Source: Achromobacter marplatensis
GTDB lineage: Bacteria; Pseudomonadota; Gammaproteobacteria; Burkholderiales; Burkholderiaceae_B
Reading direction: 5' to 3'
Assembly: GCF_002209535.1 (NCBI RefSeq)
Contig: NZ_NJIG01000002.1
Span: forward strand, 682,001-746,000
Length of the DNA: 64,000 nt
The notes beneath the pieces were generated by a model. The model searched no databases, was not told where the DNA came from, and saw only the letters and a list, made by a program, of their open reading frames with translations. Positions 59,115-64,000 of the stretch are shown here, piece after piece. The stretch's first letter is position 1. The number at the start of each line of letters is the position of its first letter. Position numbers and translations under genes: made by a program.

Positions 59115-60344
59115 TCAGGCCGGCTTGAGCAGATCGGACAGCGTGCGCGCAATGACTTTCGTCGCGCGGCGCAGATCTTCCAGCACCACGCGTTCATCAT
59201 TGCGCTTGGCGTGCGATTCCAGCACCGTGCGCGGGCCGGCGCCGTAGATCACGCCAGGAATGCCGGCTTCGGCATACAGGCGCACGTCGGTGTACAACGG
59301 GGTGCCCATGGCAGGGATGGGTTCGCCGAAGAGGGCTTCCCCGTGCTTCTGGATGGCGCTGACCAGCGGTTCATTGCCGGGCAGGGGGCGCATCGAGCTG
59401 GCCAGCAACAAGCGCTTGATCTCGACCGTGATGCCTGGGTATGAGGCCGCGGCTTCCTGGATGATCCGGCGGATGTCTGCCTCGACTTCGGCGGCGTTTT
59501 CTTCCGGGATCATGCGGCGGTCCAGCTTGAAGCTGACCTTGCCGGGCACCACGTTGGTGTTGGTGCCGCCTTCGATGCGTCCGACATTCAGATAGGGGTG
59601 CGTGATGCCCGGAACGTCGGATGTCACTTGCTGGTACCGCGCGTTCTGCGCATACAACGCGTTCAGGATCTTGACCGCGCCTTGCAGCGCGTCCACGCCG
59701 CTGGCCGGAATGGCGGCATGCGCCATCTTGCCGTGCACGGTCACTTCCATTTGCAGGCAGCCGTTGTGCGCCGTCACCACTTCGTAGCTGAAGCCCGCGG
59801 CGATCAGCAGGTCGGGCTTGGTGAGGCCCTGGGCCAGCAGCCAGCCCGGCCCGAGCAGCCCGCCGAACTCTTCGTCATACGTGAAGTGCAGCTCGACCGC
59901 GCCATGGCTGGGCTTGGCCACGGCTTCCAGCGCGCGCACCGCGAACGTGAAGCTGGCGAAGTCGCTCTTGCTGACGGCCGATGCGCGGCCGTAGAGGCTG
60001 CCGTCTTCGATTTCGCCGCCATAAGGGTCGTGCTGCCAGCCGTCGCCCGGGGGCACCACGTCGCCATGGGCATTGAGCGCGATGCGGCGGCCGGGGCCGT
60101 ACTCGCGCCGCACGATCAGGTTGGTGATGGATTCCAGGCCGTAGTCCTGCACCGCGTCCGCCGGTACCGGATGCGCTTCGGCGTCAAAGCCAAAGTCTTG
60201 TAGCAGTTCGGCGGTGCGCGCCGCGTGCGGCGCATTGTTGCCGGGCGGCGTGTCGGTGGGGACGCGCACCAGCGACTGCAGGAAGCGGACTTCCTCGTCA
60301 AAGTGGGCATCAACCCAGGCGTCCAAGCGGTCGTAGTCGGTCAT
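59115..60344 (-). CDS. M20 family metallopeptidase (ArgE/DapE type)
   Basis: The 409-residue di-zinc hydrolase has the M20 sequence marks: LNAHGDVVPPGDGW (first metal His and Asp), GRASAVSKSDFAS region, and TYDEEFGG with the general-base glutamate. A dimerisation domain follows. Its ATG overlaps the stop of the UraD-AllC gene (ATGA), so it is the last gene of the ureide operon. That position suggests it cleaves an amide in the purine-ureide route or a related N-acyl or N-carbamoyl amino acid, but the sequence does not fix the substrate. Confidence 0.82.
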   Translation of the reverse strand: MTDYDRLDAWVDAHFDEEVRFLQSLVRVPTDTPPGNNAPHAARTAELLQDFGFDAEAHPVPADAVQDYGLESITNLIVRREYGPGRRIALNAHGDVVPPGDGWQHDPYGGEIEDGSLYGRASAVSKSDFASFTFAVRALEAVAKPSHGAVELHFTYDEEFGGLLGPGWLLAQGLTKPDLLIAAGFSYEVVTAHNGCLQMEVTVHGKMAHAAIPASGVDALQGAVKILNALYAQNARYQQVTSDVPGITHPYLNVGRIEGGTNTNVVPGKVSFKLDRRMIPEENAAEVEADIRRIIQEAAASYPGITVEIKRLLLASSMRPLPGNEPLVSAIQKHGEALFGEPIPAMGTPLYTDVRLYAEAGIPGVIYGAGPRTVLESHAKRNDERVVLEDLRRATKVIARTLSDLLKPA

Positions 60345-62065
60345 TTTGCAGGTGAGGAGTCGTTGGCAAGGTCGTCCAGCAGGCGTTGCATGGCAAACGC
60401 GGCAAGCTGGATGTCGTCGCTGGTGGTGGATTCACGGGGGTTGTGGCTGATGCCGGCGTTCTGGCCGCGCACAAACAGCATGGCTTGCGGCATGACCTCG
60501 TGCAGCTTCATCGCGTCGTGGCCCGCGCCGCTTGGCATGCGGTAGAGGGGGAGGCCCAGCGCGTCGACCGCGCGTTCCCAGCGCAGTTGCCACGCGGGGT
60601 CGCTGGGGGCGGCGGCGGCGCGCATTGTTTCTTCCAGGGTGTAGCGCAAGCCGCGCCGCTGGCAGATGGCCGCCAGCTCGGCCAGCACGTCGTTGACCAG
60701 CGCATCGCGTTGCGGGTCGCTGGGGGCGCGCAAGTCCAGGCTGAAGCGGCATTCGCCCGGCACGACGTTGATCGAACCGTTCGGCACTTCAAGCATCCCG
60801 ATCGTGCCCACGGAGTCGCCGTCCTGGGCTGCGCGCCGTTCGACGTACAGCGCCAGTTCGGCCGTGGCCGTGGCGGCGTCGCGGCGCCGGTCCATCGGCG
60901 TGGTGCCGGCATGGCAGGCCATGCCGAATATCTGCACCATGTAGCGCACGCTGCCGTTGATGGACGTGACGATGCCCAGCGGCAAGCCCATTTCGAACAG
61001 CACCGGCCCCTGTTCGATATGCACTTCGATAAAGCCCAGATAGCGGGAGGCATCGCGGCGCAACGTCGGAATGTCGTCGATGCGCAGGCCGGCGTGCTGC
61101 ATGGCCTCGCGCATGGTGATGCCCTGGGCGTCTTTCTGGTCCAGCCATTCAGGCTTGAAATCGCCGATCAGCGCGCCCGAACCCAGGAAGGTGGCGCGGT
61201 AACGCTGGCCTTCCTCTTCGGCAAAGCCAATTACCTCCAGGTGGTAGGGCAGGCGCCTGCCCTGACGGTGCAATTCGCGCACGCACGCCATCGGCACGAA
61301 GATGCCCAGCCGGCCGTCGTATTTGCCGCCATTGCGCACAGTGTCGAAATGGCTGCCCGTCATCAGCGTGGGGGCGTCGGCACGGTCCGCGTGGTAGCGG
61401 CCGACCACGTTGCCGACCGCGTCGATGTCGACCTCGTCGAAACCGCAATCGCGCATCCCTTGCGAGATGCGCTGGGCGCAGGCGCGGTGGGCGTCGGTCA
61501 GGTACGTGACGGTGAGCTGGCCCTTTTCGGCGTAGCCGGGATCGCTGTGCTGGCTGAGCGCTTCGTGCCAGTCCCAGATGTCGTTGCCTGTCGAGAGATC
61601 GATGCCGAAGTCGCCGCCCAACCGGATTTCGGCCATGCGGTGAATGCTGCGCAGCGCTTCCTGGTGTTCAACGTCCGCCGGGTTGTCCAGGCGGCGCACC
61701 AGTTCGTCGATGATCTGCTGGGGAGTGAGCGGGACGCCGCGCGGGTCGCGCCCGGCCAGGACGAACGGAAAACCGAAGCGGTCGGTGTAATGCGCGCGCA
61801 GCTGCTGAAGGCGCGTCAGCGCGTCGGGAGTGAAATCGGTCACGTCCGACAGTTCCGGCTGGGCGCGGATCAGCGCAAGCCGGGTGTCGGCATCCGCGCT
61901 GTCGACGACGTGGCGCAACTGGTGCTGCAATTGCGCCACCGATCGGAAGGGGCGCGCCCGCAATGCCTGGCGGGCGATCCATGGCGACTGCGCATACAGG
62001 CCGTCGAGCATGGCCGCAGCATCGTCGTAGGTGGCAGCGTTAAGTTGTTCCAGGGTTGAAACCAT
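60341..62065 (-). CDS. fusion of OHCU decarboxylase (UraD) domain and allantoate amidohydrolase (AllC)
   Basis: Residues of about 1-165 match UraD, which decarboxylates OHCU to S-allantoin. Residues of about 175-570 match AllC/HyuC amidohydrolases, with di-metal motifs GSHFDTV, GGKYDGRLG, FAEEEGQRY and EVHIEQGP, and the late SHNPRE. AllC turns allantoate to ureidoglycine and ammonia. In the UraD part the usual RAHPDL motif reads RAQPEL, so the expected catalytic His is Gln, and the segment after it is shortened. The ATG at 62065 has AAGGG 8 bases upstream. It lies between puuE and the M20 gene. Confidence 0.87.
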   Translation of the reverse strand: MVSTLEQLNAATYDDAAAMLDGLYAQSPWIARQALRARPFRSVAQLQHQLRHVVDSADADTRLALIRAQPELSDVTDFTPDALTRLQQLRAHYTDRFGFPFVLAGRDPRGVPLTPQQIIDELVRRLDNPADVEHQEALRSIHRMAEIRLGGDFGIDLSTGNDIWDWHEALSQHSDPGYAEKGQLTVTYLTDAHRACAQRISQGMRDCGFDEVDIDAVGNVVGRYHADRADAPTLMTGSHFDTVRNGGKYDGRLGIFVPMACVRELHRQGRRLPYHLEVIGFAEEEGQRYRATFLGSGALIGDFKPEWLDQKDAQGITMREAMQHAGLRIDDIPTLRRDASRYLGFIEVHIEQGPVLFEMGLPLGIVTSINGSVRYMVQIFGMACHAGTTPMDRRRDAATATAELALYVERRAAQDGDSVGTIGMLEVPNGSINVVPGECRFSLDLRAPSDPQRDALVNDVLAELAAICQRRGLRYTLEETMRAAAAPSDPAWQLRWERAVDALGLPLYRMPSGAGHDAMKLHEVMPQAMLFVRGQNAGISHNPRESTTSDDIQLAAFAMQRLLDDLANDSSPAK

Positions 62066-62076
62066 GGTCATTACCC

Positions 62077-63021
62077 TTAGCGATTCGGAAGATAGGGATG
62101 CGTGGCCTTCCAGTGGCGGGCGATGTCCAGCCGGCGGCACACCCATACGCGGTCATGGCTGGCGATGTGGTCCAGGAAACGTTGCAGCGCGGTGACGCGC
62201 CCCGGACGCCCCAGCAGGCGGCAGTGCATGCCGATGCTGAGCATCTTGGGCGAGTCCTCGCCTTCGGCGTAGAGCACGTCGAAGCTGTCTTTCAGGTATT
62301 GGAAGAACGGATCGGCGTGCGAATAGCCTTGCGGCAAGGCGAAACGCATGTCGTTGCAGTCCAGCGTGTAAGGCACGATCAGTTGCGGCACGACGCTGCC
62401 GTCGGTTTTTTGCACCTGCATCCAGAAGGGCAGGTCGTCGCCGTAGTAGTCGCTGTCGTACTCGAAGCCGCCGTCGTCGGCCACCAGGCGGCGGGTGCGC
62501 GGGCTGTCGCGCCCCGTGTACCAGCCCAGGGGGCGGGTGCCGGTAAGGCGGGTGATGGCGTCCATGCCCAGGCGCATGTGTTCGCGCTCGGTGGCTTCGT
62601 CTACGTTCTGGTAGTGCACCCAGCGCCAGCCGTGGCATGCGATCTCGTGGCCGAGTTCGACGAATGCCGCGGTCAGCTCGGGGTGGCGCTGCAACGCCAT
62701 GCCGACGCCAAAGACCGTCAGCGGCAGCTGCCGCTTTTCGAATTCCCGCAGGATGCGCCAGACGCCCGCGCGCGATCCGTATTCATAGATGCCTTCCATG
62801 CTGAGGTGGCGATCGGGGTAGCTGGCGGGATTGAACATTTCGGACAGGAACTGTTCAGACCCGGCGTCGCCGTGCAGCACGCTGTTCTCGCCGCCTTCTT
62901 CGTAATTCAGCACGAATTGCACGGCGATGCGTGCGCGGCCGGGCCATTGGGCGTGTGGCGGATTCCGGCCGTAGCCGATCAGGTCGCGGGGATAGGCAAG
63001 CGTGGAGTCGTAGGTATGCAT
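62077..63021 (-). CDS. puuE: allantoinase, PuuE type
   Basis: PuuE opens the ring of allantoin to give allantoate. The 314-residue protein is a cofactor-free polysaccharide-deacetylase-fold enzyme unrelated to classical allantoinase. Family stretches are YPRDLIGYGRNPPHAQWPG, AVQFVLNYEEGGENSVLHGD, GHEIACHGWRW and GWYTGRDSP. The frame extends upstream to a TTG near 63108, but the ATG at 63021 gives the normal PuuE length. Its stop is 11 bases before the UraD-AllC start, so the product allantoate passes to the enzyme of the next gene. Confidence 0.92.
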   Translation of the reverse strand: MHTYDSTLAYPRDLIGYGRNPPHAQWPGRARIAVQFVLNYEEGGENSVLHGDAGSEQFLSEMFNPASYPDRHLSMEGIYEYGSRAGVWRILREFEKRQLPLTVFGVGMALQRHPELTAAFVELGHEIACHGWRWVHYQNVDEATEREHMRLGMDAITRLTGTRPLGWYTGRDSPRTRRLVADDGGFEYDSDYYGDDLPFWMQVQKTDGSVVPQLIVPYTLDCNDMRFALPQGYSHADPFFQYLKDSFDVLYAEGEDSPKMLSIGMHCRLLGRPGRVTALQRFLDHIASHDRVWVCRRLDIARHWKATHPYLPNR

Positions 63022-63113
63022 GAAGGAGGCGGGCAAGGGGCCGGATTCGACAAGCGGGCGCCGCAGGGCGATCGCGTCATGTTCGGCTAAACAATAGCGG
63101 GAAAGCAAGCCTC

Positions 63114-63132
63114 TGTATACAATTTATGTACA
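63114..63132. promoter_or_regulatory. palindromic operator candidate upstream of puuE
   Basis: TGTATACA (63114-63121) and TGTACA (63127-63132) form a near-symmetric site in the short gap between the ACC deaminase gene and puuE. TGTATACA-like palindromes are common targets of GntR-family regulators. No regulator gene is in the window next to it. Confidence 0.4.
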
Positions 63133-63230
63133 TCACTGAGGAAAACGCTAATGCCGGCGTACGGCCCACGCACGCCGGCATCCTTTAACGCAGATCACCT
63201 GCGGGCCAGCCCATGGCCCCGAAGCCGGCC

Positions 63231-64000
63231 TCAGCCGTTGCGGTAGAGAAAGCTGTAGGCGTTGATCGCCGGCACCCCTCCCAGGTGCGCATACAGGACC
63301 TTCGATCCCGCCGGTATTTCGCCGCGGCGGATGATGTCCATCATCCCCTGCATGGATTTCCCTTCGTAGACCGGGTCGGTCATCATGCCTTCCAGCCGCG
63401 CGCAGGTGCGGATGGCGTCGTTGGTTTCGGCGGAGGGCAGGCCGTAGGCGGGGTAGGCATAACGCGTGTCCAGCACCACGTCGCGGTCGGTGATGCCTGT
63501 CTCCAGCCCAACCAGATCCGCGGTGCGGCGCGCGATGCGCAGGATCTGCGCACGCGTCTGCTCAGGCGTGCCAGAAGCGTCGATGCCAATGACGCGGTCG
63601 GCGCGCCCGTCGGCGGCAAAGCCCACCACCATGCCGGCCTGGGTGCTGCCGGTGACGGCGCACACGACGATGTAATCGAACTTGAACCCCAGCTCGGCTT
63701 CCTGGCGCCGCACCTCTTCGGCAAAACCCACGTACCCCAGGCCGCCCAGTTCATGGTCGGAGGCGCCCGCAGGAATGGCGTAGGGCTTGCCGCCGCGCTT
63801 TCTCACGTCTTCCAGCGCTTCTTCCCAACTGCGTCGAAAGCCGATGTCGAAGCCCTGGTCCACCAGCCGCACGTCGGCGCCCATCAGGCGGCTCATCATG
63901 ATGTTGCCGACGCGGTCATAGACCGCGTCCGAATAGTCCACCCAGTTTTCCTGGACCAGCACGCAGGCCAGTCCCAGTTTGGCGGCCACGGCGGCCACCA
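63231..64000 (-). CDS. acdS: 1-aminocyclopropane-1-carboxylate deaminase, 3' part
   Basis: This PLP enzyme splits ACC, the ethylene precursor of plants, into 2-oxobutyrate and ammonia. About 256 C-terminal residues are in the window; the first roughly 80 residues, including the PLP lysine, lie beyond position 64000. The sequence follows known AcdS proteins closely ([76 protein letters not shown]). The glutamate of the EGM-TDPVY motif and the leucine of AHLGG, used to separate AcdS from D-cysteine desulfhydrase, are both present. It is upstream of puuE on the same strand, 209 bases away. Confidence 0.9.
   Translation of the reverse strand, partial: VAAVAAKLGLACVLVQENWVDYSDAVYDRVGNIMMSRLMGADVRLVDQGFDIGFRRSWEEALEDVRKRGGKPYAIPAGASDHELGGLGYVGFAEEVRRQEAELGFKFDYIVVCAVTGSTQAGMVVGFAADGRADRVIGIDASGTPEQTRAQILRIARRTADLVGLETGITDRDVVLDTRYAYPAYGLPSAETNDAIRTCARLEGMMTDPVYEGKSMQGMMDIIRRGEIPAGSKVLYAHLGGVPAINAYSFLYRNG

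Overview
The window reads as a chromosomal segment of a high-GC betaproteobacterium of the order Burkholderiales, most likely family Alcaligenaceae (Achromobacter or Bordetella type). The grounds are the GC-rich codon use, the pyrG-(DUF1330)-eno-ftsB order, a prpBCD / mdh / gntR / sdhCDAB-sdhE-gltA block of central metabolism, and the extended Alcaligenaceae-like version of the glutathione importer locus. Genus is inferred from gene content and protein wording, not from a marker gene. No tRNA, rRNA, phage gene, transposase or CRISPR array was seen.

Layout. 1-1.4 kb: a 3-oxoacid CoA-transferase pair (scoAB), then a convergent ElaA-type acetyltransferase. 2-13.4 kb: one long same-strand locus made of an RpiR-type regulator, isoaspartyl peptidase, the GsiABCD-type peptide/glutathione ABC importer, and three further peptidases of unusual specificity (P1/DmpA type, M55/DppA type, M24 Xaa-Pro type). 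It has a palindromic operator candidate in front and long hairpins inside. 13.4-18.6 kb: a polytopic membrane protein, pyrG, a DUF1330 protein, eno and ftsB. 18.6-28.6 kb, mostly minus strand: an orphan TadE-like protein, hslO, gamma-carbonic anhydrase, an acyl-CoA synthetase, an LpxH-like phosphoesterase, a DUF2167 protein, an RDD protein, an 85-bp tandem repeat array, a 62-residue protein with its own promoter and terminator, a THUMP RNA methyltransferase and a HemJ-like protein.

29-40.2 kb: propionate and TCA genes. The minus-strand prpB-prpC-prpD operon (methylcitrate cycle) and mdh are followed by a divergent GntR/UTRA regulator and then sdhCDAB-sdhE-gltA on the plus strand. Propionyl-CoA carbon entering through PrpC/D/B leaves as succinate and pyruvate, and the succinate feeds the SDH encoded next door. 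40.2-42.8 kb: a membrane protein, a LysR regulator and a DUF2214 membrane protein.

43-51.5 kb: a ferric-siderophore uptake island: AraC regulator, TonB-dependent receptor, FepB/D/G/C-type ABC importer, and a terminal NtaA/DszA-type flavin monooxygenase. Fur-box-like sequences lie in front of both the regulator and the receptor. A two-helical-turn direct repeat, the likely AraC-protein site, lies in front of the receptor. 51.6-56.8 kb: malic enzyme with a phosphotransacetylase-like domain (maeB) and a stand-alone pyruvate-dehydrogenase-type E1. 57-59 kb: an OPT transporter. 59.1-64 kb, minus strand: an M20 peptidase, a UraD-AllC fusion, a PuuE-type allantoinase (purine ureide breakdown) and the 3' part of an ACC deaminase that runs off the window.

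The points most worth following are the siderophore island with its built-in monooxygenase and compact dual control region, the enlarged gsi peptide-salvage locus, the UraD domain whose usual catalytic histidine is glutamine, the symmetric face-to-face promoter pair near 26.1 kb, and the 85-bp tandem array.
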